Of a DNA stretch of 64,000 nt, positions 44,974-57,036 are shown piece by piece. Positions within the stretch are counted from its first letter, which is position 1, and every line of letters begins with the position of its first letter. Source of the stretch: Hortaea werneckii. Its lineage: Eukaryota > Ascomycota > Dothideomycetes > Mycosphaerellales > Teratosphaeriaceae. The stretch is taken from assembly GCA_037044905.1 (NCBI GenBank), contig JBAOKB010000144.1, positions 1,302,001-1,366,000 on the forward strand. The letters run 5' to 3'. A program made the translations under genes and the position numbers. The notes beneath the pieces were generated by a model. The model was not told where the DNA came from and ran no database searches. It saw only the letters and a program-made list of their open reading frames with translations.

Positions 44974-46481
44974 ATGCAGCTGAAACCAAACACAAAGTTT
45001 CTCGTCCGCGGCGTCGTCCATCAACCCCATGACACTTATCAAAGGAGTCCGACTGGCGGTTATCGCCCCAATAACCCTCTCAAAGATGAACTGTTCCAGC
45101 GCCTTGAGTACGATGTTGGCCTCTTCACGGACTTAGGAGTGAACACCATCTATGTCTGTAAGTATAACGGATGAACTTCATAGGAGATTGTGCACAGCAG
45201 AAAGTAATGCGAATGGACATGTGATCTGGAGATTCCGTCGATAATACCCAACGTCACGATCGATCGATGAAGCTATTAGAAGACGCGGGCATCTATGTGT
45301 TGACTGTATGTTTCTTTCTCTCCCCAACAAGAGCTTCAGCAACGCATGTCCAACGCTGCACACATTGCTGATCCAAATCATTAACCATACCAGTCCCTTA
45401 CGACGCCACACTGCTGCATTAGCCGCTTTGCTCCACTTGAATCTTATCAGCCTGCCACTTTGTTGGAAATGTTCAAGACTATAGACCTCATGGCCCAATA
45501 TCCCAACACGCTCGGCGTTCTTGTATCGCAGCATCTAATCAACGACGAAGCATCCGAATCTCTCTGCGCCCCAGTACTTACAGCGGTCGTGCGGGATCTG
45601 AAGAGGTACATGCGCTTAAAGCGTGATTTTACAGGCCAGAGGATTTTGCCGGTGGGTTACGGTGCAGCGGCCGCGGGAGAGAGAGATAGGAGGGTCCTTG
45701 AGTATTTCACCTCTCGGGATGAAGAGTCTCGAATTGATTTCTGGGCGGTGCGTCAATGTATGAGAGAAATGTGGGTGCACCGATGCTAATCTAGACGGCA
45801 GGGCTCACATTACACTTGGACGGGCTCGTCAGACGGAGACGCCAATGGCTATCGTGACGTGGTAAGTCTCCCTTAAGCTGGCGTGCGGCACTTGGGCAGA
45901 TGAAGCCTTTTCACGATGATACGAGCCTAACACAGTTGTAGGTCAGCAGGTATAAAAATGCAAAGATTCCCTTGTTTTTCTGCGAATACGGTTCAAGACC
46001 AGGTCGTGGTTTACCACGCTCGTTTGACGAAACACGTGCCTTGTACTCACCAGAGATGACCCAAGTCTTCTCCGGAGGATGCGTATACGAAATGTGGCAA
46101 GGGACGAACGACTATGGGCTCGTCCAGATGATTCCTAAAGTGGAAGAAAGCGGCAATGTGCCTGGGTCGCGCGCGAGGCATGCACAGAGAGCTCGCGATG
46201 CGTATCAAGGCGAGATAATTGAGACGCGGGAGACATCTTGGGGTGAGCTGCAACTGTATGAGGATTTTCGGAACTATCAAGCTCGTCTTCAGGAGGCAGA
46301 GCGAATGACATTAGTGGAGGACAGGCGTGCTCAAAATGCCGCTGCTGCCGATTCAGACTCTGACACTAGATACGAAGAGGTTTCGTCAGATGTGGGAGAC
46401 TCAGGAACGCCAGCTCATATCCCAGACACCTGTCTTGATTGGGCAGACATCGAAGCAACGTTGAGAGAAGAAGCACATTAA
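44974..46481 (+). CDS. GH72-like protein without signal peptide and lacking the acid/base Glu
   Basis: Five exons, 44974..45157, 45232..45305, 45394..45747, 45802..45861 and 45942..46481, give 403 residues with all junctions in phase. The fold is that of 1,3-beta-glucanosyltransferases (Gas/Gel): KFLVRGVVHQP, NTIYVYSVDNTQRHDRSMKL, LEDAGIYVLT, SHYTWTG, then the nucleophile strand IPLFFCEYGSRPG and MTQVFSGGCVYEMWQGTNDY. The acid/base motif, normally GxxAGNEVIND, reads GVLVSQHLIND, so the catalytic Glu is His. There is no signal peptide, no GPI signal and none of the conserved cysteines, and the C-terminus is an acidic tail. It is likely a cytosolic non-enzyme; a decaying gene is possible, though splicing and frame are intact. 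Confidence 0.78.
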
Positions 46482-46890
46482 ACCCTAGAAGTTTTCGTGA
46501 AGTTGGCTAGCTTCTCAAGCTCGGCAATAAAGAAGATTGCAATTTCATTAGACATTATCCCTACCTACTGACTGCACTTATGCATTTGCATTCCCTTTTC
46601 TTAACAATCATCAATTTTTTCATTTGCTTTGGGAAAGATCAGTGGGTTGGAGGCCGAGCCCCAGGTCCCAACCGTCCTCACAAGCTCCTCACTGAGAAGC
46701 TAACCCGACTACTCTCGTTCGTCGGGTTTCCAAGATGGATAATCATACAATTTCCCTCCCTTCCTTTCCTCATTCCCGGATTCTTAGAAAAAAAATGTCT
46801 TTCCCCATGGTATCATTCTAACAAAAAGAGATTAAGTAAAAGGTTAGACACCTTCGTACTCGTTCTTACTTACGGGTCCGTATGCTCCAT
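46482..46890. other. Intergenic between convergent genes, about 410 bp
   Basis: 3' flanks of the GH72-like and MARVEL genes. T- and A-rich tracts are consistent with poly(A) regions. Nothing else. Confidence 0.45.
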
Positions 46891-47880
46891 CTAGTAATTG
46901 GTCGCAGTGCCCGTAGTGTATGTCGGCTGGTCGTACCCGTAAGGGTTCACGCCCGTGCCCTGGGGCTGTGTGTAATATCCTCCGTGAGCGCCGTGAGGCA
47001 TGTGGTTGCCATGGCCGCCGTTGTCGACCTTGTCGTAGTAACCGTTATCGGGCGCGACGGCGGTGGAGCCCGTCTCGTGGCTAGGTCGGAGGTCCTGGTT
47101 TCCGCCTGCGGCGAGGGTGTTGGGGGGCACACCGGCGCCGTACGTGCCTAGCTCAGAGTCCTTGCCGGCTTCTGGGTCGGTCTTCTTCTTGCGGCTGAAA
47201 AAGTTGCGCTTGCCGAAGCCTGAGGTGTAGTTGTTGCTGGGACTGGGGCCGTAGCGCTTCTCTTTCTTGTGGTGGCGCACGAGAGCGATCTGCATGGCCG
47301 CCGTGCAGAGGAAGAGGAAGGCGCCGATGATGGAGACGGCGAAGACGGCTGTGTTGAGCTGGCACGCGGTGCCGAGGCTGACGGAGTAGGTGACGTTCTC
47401 GCCTTTGCCGCTGCTGGTGCCGAAGCCGCCTTGTCCAAAGCCGCCGGTGCTGCTGTCGGCGGCGCCGTCGCCGAGCGGGGTCTGCACGTTACCGGTGCAG
47501 CTGCTGGCGCCGTCGCGGGTGAGGACGGCGATGGCGATCATGCAGCCGACGAAGCAGATATCAAGGACGATGGCGATGAAGGCGAGGAAGGAGATGCCGC
47601 CGAGGCAGCAGGTGAGGCATACTGCGCAGATGGTGTACGAGGTCGCCACACCTGAGAGACCTTCAACTGCGCGTTTCCATTGTTCGATCTGTGGTATGTG
47701 TCAGTTTCGCGACTACGCTGATTCCACTCGGCAGTATCTCTGACGTACCGGTCGGTCTCGATCGGCGAGGGTCGCGAGAAAGTAGGAGTAGATGCCCAGG
47801 CCGATGGCGCTGCAGCAGAAAGCCAGGAAGTACAAGAACGTCTGGAAGAGACGGAGGAAGCCGCCTTTGACGATTCCCAT
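46891..47880 (-). CDS. MARVEL-like four-helix membrane protein
   Basis: Exons complement(47749..47880) and complement(46891..47688) encode 309 residues; splicing gives DRDRP-IEQWKRAVEGLSGV. Four membrane helices: LFQTFLYFLAFCCSAIGLGI; the segment from YTICAVCLTCCLGGISFLAF; the IVLDICFVGCMIAIAVL helix; and FAVSIIGAFLFLCTAAMQIA. Between helices three and four lies a Gly/Ser-rich loop with two Cys. The C-terminal ~130 residues are cytosolic, basic then Gly/Tyr/Asn-rich. This layout matches fungal MARVEL proteins of eisosome or cortical domains, but the specific role is unknown. Confidence 0.75.
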
Positions 47881-49108
47881 AGTGGATGTTGTGATCAGCT
47901 CAGGCTCGGTTGTGAGGCTAGAGTCGGTGGGTGTCGTTGGTCAAAGTTGGGGTGGTGAGAACAAAGGAGAGCTGTTATTGTGTGATGTTGAGAGTAGAGA
48001 AGAAGAGAAGATACAGCAGAAAACCTGGGACGAGCCAAGGTACGCAGTATAGACAGCCCTTTCCAAGGATCGTTGAAAGATGTTTCACCTTGCAGCGCGA
48101 TCACAGGCCAGGTTTAATGCATGAACGCGCACTTCGCCGGGGCACCATTTGCGTCATTCCTGCACCGCCACACCAGGGGATCCTGATATGCGCTGCCCGG
48201 AGGACATCGACCTTCCCGCCCATCGCGCTTAATTCGAGCAAATCGCAATTTACGAGACTGACGCGCAACCCCAGAGGCTCGTGTTAAGGTCGGCGCGGGG
48301 GCGGTGTTATTGAGTGAGAGGTACGCCTTCGTCATCGCACAAGCCACACCTCCCCCGTCTTTGACAGGTACTATGTAGGTTTCCCTGGAAAACCATGGCA
48401 GTGCACTTATCACTTTCAGCCCAAACAGGTTCAGCGATTGAGTTTTGGCAGATGCCACGGATCGTCCGGACTCGTCATTGAATTGCCGGCCGGGTGGGCA
48501 GGACTGACATCGTTATCTCTTCATCCCGCTTGACTAGGACACAGAAGTATATGCAACGTTCGTGCGTTTGGAAAATCAGTCATGCCGTCACGTCTTGACC
48601 CCTGAACGATCGACACAATGGTCCTACGTCAGTTGTAACAGTGGAAGCGCGACTTAAGAAAATAGGGAGCGCATGTGAAGATAATAGCAAACTTTCCGTG
48701 TCCAACCCAAGCAGCTACCTAGGCACAGGAGGTCCTCGCACGCCATACTTACCGGGCACATCATCACCTATCTTACCTTCGTGGCGTCAAACATCGTCAT
48801 TATCACATCCCATTCCCCAAGCGAGACGAAGACATCATTCCGATATTGATGAGAGGTCCGAGTTGCCTCGTCCTCGCCTCGTCTGCCTGCAACGCGAAAG
48901 GAAAGCGTCTTGTAAAGATACTAAATAGTACACATGAACACAAAGTTGCACCAGCAGCACACAGCGGCGCCCGCAGCATGAAAACTCCCATACCCAAGAT
49001 TTTTCTACCATCATCCACTTGAAGTATCAAGAGTAAGAAAACGCGCTGGTGTTCCTCCGAGCACCCATATGTGCTCAGCCCCTCACCCTTTGCAAACAAC
49101 CCCTTCAT
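47881..49108. other. Intergenic, about 1.2 kb
   Basis: Promoter of the MARVEL gene and 3' flank of Pob3. GCTACCTAGGC occurs near 48714. Open frames at 48114-48458 and 48803-49108 lack features. Confidence 0.45.
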
Positions 49109-50966
49109 CTATTTCCCCGTCTTAGCCTTCTTCTTCGGCCGCTCCACCTTCTCCGCCGTATCGCTATCGTCGCCACCTCCCGCATCCGCATCGGCGTCCT
49201 CCATTTCCTCATCGCTGCCACTCTCTTCGCCGCCACTGGACTTGGCGTCAGAATCAAACTCTTCCGCCACATCCGAGTCAGAATCGGCCTGGAAATCCTC
49301 GTCCACACTCTCATCCTCATCGTCCTCGCCCGCCGAGCCCCGGGCGGCATTCACCACTTCCTCATCATCCGAGGACCCGAGATCCGCATCCCCGTTCAGC
49401 GCAGCCGAGAGCATCGAGTTCTCCACATCCATCTCGTTCTTAGTCTTGATGTTCTTAATCTTGAAGAAATTCTCCAGCGGGGCCTGCTCCTCGCGGTTGA
49501 TGTTGGAGAACTGGTGTTCGCCGGCGCCATTCTTGAGCGTGACGGTGATGTCGAAAGTGCGACTAGCGCTTACGGCGCCGCCGACGCGGGACATGGTGAT
49601 GGCGGCCACGTGGTCGAAGGAGATGTAGGTGGCGGGTTTGGGGACGAAGAGGAAGGCGCGGTCGAGGCAGTAGAGGTGGCCTTCGTTGGCTTTGATGCTG
49701 CACTTCACACCGCTCTGTTGATGGTGCGAGCTGAAGTCATGCGAGGGCTGGAACAGCTTCTTGCCTGTAAGGCCATGGAAGATGCGTGCGATGACAGTGC
49801 CAATTGGTGCTTCGTATCGGGCTTGGAGCTTGCCGGCGTATTTCTCCTTCAGGTCTTCTTCGGTCATGTTGAGCTCGATGTTGACTTCTTCGTCGCGCTT
49901 GAACTGCATTACGATAAAGGGGTATCTGGTCTGACCCTGTCTGAGCGGTGGGTCGAGACCGATACATAGCAGTTGGTGTACATCGTCCGGCTTAGGTAGG
50001 ATGAAGAATCGCTTGGCATTGTCGTAGGAAATCTTGTAATCGTATGTCTTACCGCGTAGTCGGAAGGACTTCTCATAGAGGTCGATGTCGAAGCGGCCAC
50101 GAGGCGTGAGATGCAAGATGTCCAGGAAGGTCGCAAATGTGTCACCGGCCACCTCGCCGATCTCTGCCTTGTCCATGAGCGCCTCATAGAAGAGATTGGC
50201 TGCATTCTCCTCCTCCTCGCCATTCTCCTGCGCGTCTTCGCCGTCTGTTTCCGAATTCTTTTTCCTGCCTTTCCGCATTTCCGTACCCGGGATGTAGAAG
50301 CGCATCTCCGTCAATTGGTCCACAGCACCGCCAGTCTTCTGACCCTTCTTTTTCGTGCCATTCACCCCATCTACAGGGTCTTGACCGTCCTGCGGCAGGC
50401 TAAGCTCGACTGCCACCTCGTTCTTTCCGGCCAAGTTGGTGTTCGAGATCTCGGTGTAAGGAATCTCAAAAGCAGGCTGGTTCCTCACATTAAAAGTCAA
50501 CTCGTTCCTTCCCAGCTCGCTTTTGCCCCAGTTCCATCCTCGTAATGCGTGCTCCCTTTGAACCAGCTCCACGCCGAACCAGACCTGGAAACACTTTCGG
50601 ATCGCATCGTAGTCGTCGGGCCTGAAGCCGTCCAGTAGGACTACCCCTGCATTCCGCGCAAACACTTTCAGCTCAAAGCCTCTCGCTGCTCTTGACCATG
50701 CCGCGCTCTGAATGTCCTGCTTGTCGAGAGTGAAGGTTTGGCCGCCGCTGCCGCCTGCTGGCTTCCAACCTAGACCGGACTCAGCGACACGGCACTTGCC
50801 AGGCTGTTTGGAGAGGTCGAGGTAGATATCGTCGAAGGATTCCCTGGTTATCTCGGTTAGCTTACAGGCTAGAGGGACGTGCTTCCTTGAGCGCAAGGAG
50901 TGTTCAAACAAAGCAAATGCCGCGGGTGCTATGAGAGGGGAGACGGAGGATCGGGCTGACTCACAT
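49109..50966 (-). CDS. POB3: FACT complex subunit Pob3 (SSRP1 family)
   Basis: Coding parts complement(50965..50966) and complement(49109..50843), 578 residues (yeast 552). The only in-frame start is made by splicing: AT at the end of exon 1 joins the first G of exon 2 across a 121-bp intron (GTGAGT..CAG), giving MESFDDIYLDLSKQPGKCRV. The order follows the family: N-terminal domain (FELKVFARNAGVVLLDGF), middle tandem PH domain (YPFIVMQFKRDEEVNIELNM, LTGKKLFQPSHDF), then an Asp/Glu/Ser-rich tail ending in a short Lys patch (KVERPKKKAKTGK). No HMG box is present, as in other fungi. It works with Spt16 as a nucleosome chaperone in transcription and replication. Confidence 0.92.
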
Positions 50967-52485
50967 GATGAAAGGAGCCTTCTGGCGGTAGGTAAGTGGA
51001 TGTTGTAGGTCTTCACTTGCAGTGGCGTGCTACCTACCCGCCTTATTGCGGCTGGTGGCCTGGCAGGTAAGCGACTTGAGAGTGCAATTAAAGGGTATCG
51101 CAGAGACAGATGACAGTAGTGAATGGAGCAAGGCGGTCGTAATGTTGATAGAGCGCGGCGGCGCGGAGGATGGAAGTGAAAGTGTCGAGGTGGGTGAAAC
51201 GAAGCTACAAGAGCTCGCATTAATGTCGCGACTCCAGACGCGAAGACGCGCATTTGATGCCTGAGGCATTCACTTGTCAGTGCAGGCCCGCGCGCCTGCC
51301 CAGATGGAACTCCATAAGATACCGAGCACTTCATGGATCCATGGATACCAGTCTAAGAACTCAGGCATTGTATTACACTTTGCGAAAATTCGGGACGTGG
51401 CCAGATGAAACCGCTCAGACAATTAAACCAACGTCGCTGTATACAATGATCCGCTGACAACCGGAAATCAAATACTCAGTTCTGCTATCATCCACCTCTA
51501 ATCAGTCCCTATGAAAAATACAGTAATGTCACTTGCTCCCGCGTAAGGGACATGCATATTGTGCTCGCGTATCGCCCTTTTGACCTACTACGTATCGATC
51601 TCCGTACTTATCGTTCCTCTCTGTGCCTACGTATCGTCCTCTACGCCTACCTATCTCCCTCTACTCCTAAGCAAGTGAGGATTTACATATGAGCTCGCTT
51701 TCTCGGGGATCCCGTATCTCTACTGCCATCTTACCGACCACTATCTGCCCATTCGTTAGTGTTTCTTCCGTCCGTCCCTAAGAAGAAATAGGATAGAAGA
51801 CAGTAGTCCATTCCTCGGGGACTACAAGAATGACAAAAATTGTACCGCAAAACCTCCTGCGCACGTAGTCGTCGATTGATTGGAATGGTTGGAATGGTTG
51901 GCCCAGGGTGGTCCTGTTCATGGGCAGCAAAAGAGAAAAGAGGGGCAAAATGACAAAAATTAAAAATAAAAAATAGAAAATAAAAAATAAAAAATAAAAA
52001 ATAAAAAAATAAAAAATAAAAATAAAAAGGAAGAAAGGAAGAGAAGATATCTCGGACTGTGGTCCCAGGAAAGCTTTCTATGTCCGTGGCTGCTCGCAAC
52101 AGCATTACAGTCCAACGGCGTAATACGAATCCTCCGTGCCTTTTCCCCCTTTTTATGATTCTTGGTAATGGTCCTGCGAAATTTGAGGTTCTCGGTATTG
52201 ATTTTGAACATTTTGGAACGGATGAAAATTCGGAGCTACTTCAGGTGAGAATAGAGCAAATAAGAGGGGGGAGAGGAAGGAAAAGAAATGGCACGAAGGT
52301 GTGGGCGGGTGTGTGGGCTTTAGGGTGCCGACCGCTCCGTCTGAGAAATCATTTTTCATTGTTCGTTTTGAAATCGTCTATTTGTGCATTAATCATTCAT
52401 CATAGTCAAGTAACACTCTCACTTCGCCGACGTTGAGGCTCAACGATCCCGTTCATGCAGCTGTCTGGAGAGAAAAATGACTTTT
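50967..52485. other. Intergenic, about 1.5 kb
   Basis: 5' flank of Pob3 and 3' flank of the carboxypeptidase. Apart from the simple repeat at 51959-52028 nothing is supported. Confidence 0.45.
51959..52028. repeat. Simple repeat (AAAAAT)n
   Basis: About 70 bp of imperfect AAAAAT/AAAAT units, written on the plus strand as AATAAAAAAT repeats. Probably replication slippage. Confidence 0.9.
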
Positions 52486-54652
52486 CTAAGCCATCGAGCT
52501 CGTCATGGTACCCATCGGCGTAGCCTGGTCGAGAGAGCTATAGTACGAGATCAGGCTTGAACTATACTCGGCGTACGCAGCGCTGCTGGTCGGAGGCAGG
52601 CTATAATAGGTGTGGGTGTGGGTGGCGTTAGGGGAGCCGTTCGTCGAAAGGTTTCCCGTAACGGGCATAGTACCGTCGGCGATGTTGACGTGGTTGATAG
52701 TGCGGTTGAAGAGGGCCAAGGCAGCCTGCGGTTGGTAGTAGGGGACCTCGTGGCCGGCTTCGTAGATGCGCGTGAAGCTGAAGTTGCCGTACTCCTTCGT
52801 CTCGCCGTACTCGATGCCGTTGTACGTGAAGGGGACGTAACCGGCGGCGGCGAACTCGGCCGTGTTGGTGTAGTTGAGTGCGTTGGCGACTGCCTCGCCG
52901 CCGAACCAGTTGCAGATGTAGTCCGCGTCGCCGTAGAAAAGGTTCACCCGCACCCCCAGATCGAGGATCGTCTCCAGATCTTCGAGGAAGTTGGAGTAAA
53001 TGAAGTCGCCGGTGTCCTGGAAGGCCCAATAGATGTCACTGTTGGATGTAGTGTAGTTGAGGCTGACGCCCAGAGCGTTCTGCACAAAGGCCGTGTTGAG
53101 GTAGTCCTCAAAATAGGATGGCGGAGTTGGGTCGTTGGACGGATGGCGGATGTCATAAGTACCTGATTAGACCTGTTAGTATTCTTGGACGATGTTCAAT
53201 TACTGTAGAGATGTGATCTTCCACACTCGTGGGGCTTTGGGGTGGCGCCGGGGGGAAAAGGGGGGGGGGGGGGGGGGATGGGGGAGGTGTTCTGGGGAGA
53301 TTGCGGTTTCGGCGACATACCTCTGTCACCATAGTTGTAGTACATCGATTCTACGTTATCACGACACATGGCTTGTGCTTCTGAACAAATACTGGCCACA
53401 TCGAGCTGCCGGACAGCGGCTTCGGTGATGGTTTGGTCATCATCGATCAGACCGCCACGGACATATGACGCAGCAGCACGGCAAGTCCGAATCTGCGAGT
53501 AGCAACTAAGCACTAGGTCAGCGGAGGATTCAAAGGATCTGGAGAAAAAGTAGCTTCTTACCCGCCAACCATGAAAGTGGCAAACCTCGCATAGTCGTAG
53601 ACAGTGTCATTGTACACCTTGATGCCATATGTGTTGTTCACTGCGTACTCCGGATAGTATTCAGCTTGGATGGCCTCGTCGATGATACCGTTGCCAATGC
53701 CTAGCGTGTCCATGCGCAACCTGTAGCCCGGCATGGTAGCGTTCTTGATCTTTTCGTTCTGTTCGTAGAAATAGTGGTAGAAAGCAGGGCCATAGTGACC
53801 TCCGTAAGACTCAGTCCACAAATTAAAGACCTTCTCCGTGCCAACATCAGCCGCGAGCTGAGGTAGACCGCTTAGGAATCCCTGGATGGTCTCCCATGCA
53901 GCCATCGCCGCCAGGTCAGTGGTGTCGATTGAACCGCCTTCTTCAGGCTCCAACGTAGGATACCTTCCAGTCACATTGGCCTGACTAGCGTTGAGAAACC
54001 CGCCTGTGTAGGGGTTGAGGCTACCAATCTCTTGGTCTTGGTAGCTGAAGCCAACACCAACTGGCTGGCTCAGGAACAGCACGTTGGAGACATTATTCCA
54101 GCTCCACGGGTTGATGGTGGATGTGAGGTTCTCAGTGATACGGCAAGGGCCGAGTTCTTGGAAGAGACCAATCAGACTGTCACTACCGGGTCCACCGTTC
54201 AACCAGAGAGTGATAGGGTCGTTGGCGGGATCTTGACGACTTTCAAAGAACCAGAAGAAGCTGTGGACATCGGGGGCAAGGTCAATGTAGCCGGAGTAGG
54301 AGTTGACACCTTGTTGGTTTTGTCAGCTTTGGAACGATAGGCAGAGCGCATGAGCATATGAAGAACTTCATTACTAACCTGGTGTCGTCTCGCATACGCC
54401 TTCCTTGCCCGGCTCCTTGTACCGGATCTGAGCTCCCGTAGGAGTGTTGATAGTCTTGATATCCGTTGCATTCGCTGGGATATACTGCCTCTTCAAGTTC
54501 CGAGCAGCATTCTGCGTGGCCTCGCTCCTGTCTACCGCACGGGCGTACTGCTTCCGTGGCAGAAGAGGGTCGCGGGAGCCCTTGAGGGCATTTGCTGGCT
54601 CTGCAGCCAGCAATATTGCGGCCGTAGCGGCCAAGAGATTCTTCCAAACCAT
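52486..54652 (-). CDS. Secreted serine carboxypeptidase, family S10
   Basis: Exons complement(54379..54652), (53562..54309), (53331..53515) and (52486..53162) encode 627 residues. A signal peptide, MVWKNLLAATAAILLAAEPA, is followed by a propeptide. The substrate-binding NGGPGSDSLIGLF is built after TPG-VNSYSGYIDL. The catalytic triad is visible: Ser in WTESYGGHYGPAF, Asp in VNLFYGDADYICNW, and His in IYEAGHEVPYYQP. Paired Cys and about ten NxS/T sites suggest a glycosylated secreted or vacuolar enzyme that removes C-terminal residues at acid pH. The last ~60 residues are Ser/Thr-rich without a clear GPI signal. A run of 18 G lies in the third intron. Confidence 0.92.
53260..53277. repeat. G18 homopolymer in carboxypeptidase intron 3
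   Basis: 18 consecutive G on the plus strand (C on the coding strand), with more G runs on both sides. It could form a G-quadruplex or be a sequencing length artefact. Confidence 0.9.
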
Positions 54653-56241
54653 GACAAGCAGTGATGCAGCAATAAAAGACAAAGCAAGCTCGCACCACCA
54701 AGAACCTACAAAGGCAGCTGAGAGAAGGAAGAAGTGGAATGCTGACCTACCATTGACAGCTTCTTGTAGCCTCAGATCAATTGAACCTACTGCTCGCCAC
54801 ATCAGGATTTGCTTCCTACTACTGCATGCACAACGCAACCAGGTACGCTTGAGCTGCCTGAGCTGGTCCGTTGCCCGGCTCGTCATCTGGTGGTATCAAT
54901 GGTCCTGTGCAGATCTTCTGCCAGGCACCAGCCATCCATATGGCTCTTATCAGAGTGAGCTGCCTGTTCCCGCAAAGCGTGAGATGGCTAGTCAAGCGGC
55001 TGTAGCTTCTGAAGTGGAGTTTGCTCCTTCGGCTTCCTCGACCTCCGCGTAGTGGCAGTGTGGGACGCGGAGCAGTCTCTCTTCAACCATTATGATTGGC
55101 ACCAAAGTCCAGTGCGACCGCAGGCCAAGCAAAGCGGTGTCAGATCGCGTACGACCCTGGCAAATGCTTGCAGATGCGATGGTGTAGATCGACGACCATG
55201 ACGTCGCGAGGAGAGGCACAGAGAGTAGAGAGATACAGTAGACTTCTCCAACTAGGCTACTTGGGGAAGGCCAGTAGAAAAGTGGAGGCTGGCGGCCGGG
55301 TGGGGTTCCCATACAGATTAACCTGATAGAAGTAATGAGTCTTGGAGAGTGGTTGAATTTCCCTGGCAAGCAAAAAATTCTTCATGATTGCGATGACCGC
55401 GCTTGAGGTTAAGAAGAGCTGGATGACGATTTGAGTGCCCCTGCCGCGTGCCTGTCAGCCGCACGTTGTATCTACTGCTGTACCTCCAAGTTCAAGACCT
55501 GTGGAGCCGGCATGTTCGGCTGGAGCCGAGCGACACACTCGTAGCAAACTCACCATTCCAGCCAAGTGATGAAGTACTCTCGCTTGGAGAACACAACGCC
55601 ACAATGTATTTGTTTTTGCACCCGCCAAAAAATGTACACAACACGGAGCGCTTGCGTGAGTGCATCGACTGTATGATCACCCACGGGTCCTTGACATCCG
55701 GACATAGTTTCGGGTTCAACACTCCTTCATGGCCCCGGCTATTGAGGTCGACCAAATATGAATCATCAGAAGCCTGCTTCAGTTGGTGGCTTCCATGCGC
55801 TTTGTGCCAAAAGAAGAGCTCTTTCATGTGCTACCTCATGCGCTACCCCTCAAGTGCTCAACTTTCGAAAGCCGACTTTCTTGTCAGGTAGCACGTACGG
55901 TCATTACCGGCAATGAAAAGGCCTCTTCGTTCCAGAAGTAAAGAGACAACAATCAAAGCCCCTGCAAATTGGCTCCGCCGTCGTTGAGTTGTTAACAGGT
56001 GAACAATGCCTTGTTCGCCGCAGCTTTCAGTATTTGGTGTGGTCGATTCCCGTCCGACTAACCAAGACATTGTTTTCTGGACAAAGCTATTATGGCCCAA
56101 TGAGTATTGAGACGGCCGCAAGTCATAAATGCATCCTTTTCCCACCAACAACGATGGTGATTTGTACAGAACGAAACATCTTTGCTACGTTAAAGCATAG
56201 GGACGAATTGATACCCTTGCATCATCAAGTCCTACATCACC
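54653..56241. promoter_or_regulatory. Divergent intergenic region, about 1.6 kb
   Basis: Between the starts of the carboxypeptidase (minus) and the acidic unknown gene (plus). A 147-codon frame at 55448-55891 overlaps another on the opposite strand and has no domain; I do not call it a gene. Confidence 0.4.
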
Positions 56242-57036
56242 ATGTCTGACCACTCGACTGGCTCCAAGAGCCACACTGACACCCGCATTCCTCCCCAGGC
56301 AGGAGCCACTAACGACGTCTCCTTCGACCTCTCTGGGTCTGGAAGCGCAGCAGTCTCATCAAACCCGTCAAGCTTTCAGACTGTCGGGTCTCATGAGCAT
56401 AGCGGCGTGGGTGGCCAAGCTACATTCAACGGAGACACGGAGATGACAGACTTTCAAGAAAGCGGTAACGATGAGAGTCCCGATGATGATGAGGAAGACG
56501 ATGATCTGCTGATGATTGACACTGACAAGCCACGATCGCAGCAACTCGAAGACCTACCCGCTCAAGCCTTTCTGAATCTTGCGACCAAGCACAACTCTCG
56601 TGCTCTTGCGAACACGTTCGAAGTCACCAGCTCCATCATCGAAGACAAGATCGAGCAAAGCATCAATGAAGCAGCTCAACCTCTGGGAATGTCTAGCAGG
56701 CAAGTCAGGGCTTTCTTCGAAGCTGCTCGGGCTGAGAACGATATAAGTCAGTTAGGAAAGATCAGACCCGCAATTACTGATAGCGGCGGGCTGATAGTGC
56801 GTCTGCCCATCAATACTGACAAGGTCCAGGCAATCTTGGCCGTCCCTAAGACTCTCCAGCCCCGTGCTGCAAAGCTTCGCGGCCAAGTTGCTACGGCGAG
56901 CTATGCTGAGTACCTTGCAAACATGCACAAGCTTGCAAAGAGCGAACAGGCGCGCAATCGTCGTATTGAGAAGATCAAGGCTGAACAAGACAGGGCAGCA
57001 AGAGCGCTACTGGATTCCATTGATGATGTCGAGTGA
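56242..57036 (+). CDS. Unknown acidic protein with helical C-terminus
   Basis: 264 residues in one exon. The first ~95 are disordered (Ser, Gly, Asp) and end in a strongly acidic run (DDDEEDDDLLMIDTD). The rest is probably helical: LPAQAFLNLATKHNSRALAN, then FEVTSSIIEDKIEQSINEA, and a C-terminal coiled coil from MHKLAKSEQARNRRIEKIK. No named domain recognised. A good start context (CACCATGTC) and intact helices make it a likely real gene. Confidence 0.6.
   Translation: MSDHSTGSKSHTDTRIPPQAGATNDVSFDLSGSGSAAVSSNPSSFQTVGSHEHSGVGGQATFNGDTEMTDFQESGNDESPDDDEEDDDLLMIDTDKPRSQQLEDLPAQAFLNLATKHNSRALANTFEVTSSIIEDKIEQSINEAAQPLGMSSRQVRAFFEAARAENDISQLGKIRPAITDSGGLIVRLPINTDKVQAILAVPKTLQPRAAKLRGQVATASYAEYLANMHKLAKSEQARNRRIEKIKAEQDRAARALLDSIDDVE

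Noticed and set aside
55448..55891. 147-codon plus-strand frame
   Set aside because: A competing minus-strand frame covers the same bases and no domain or coherent composition is seen.
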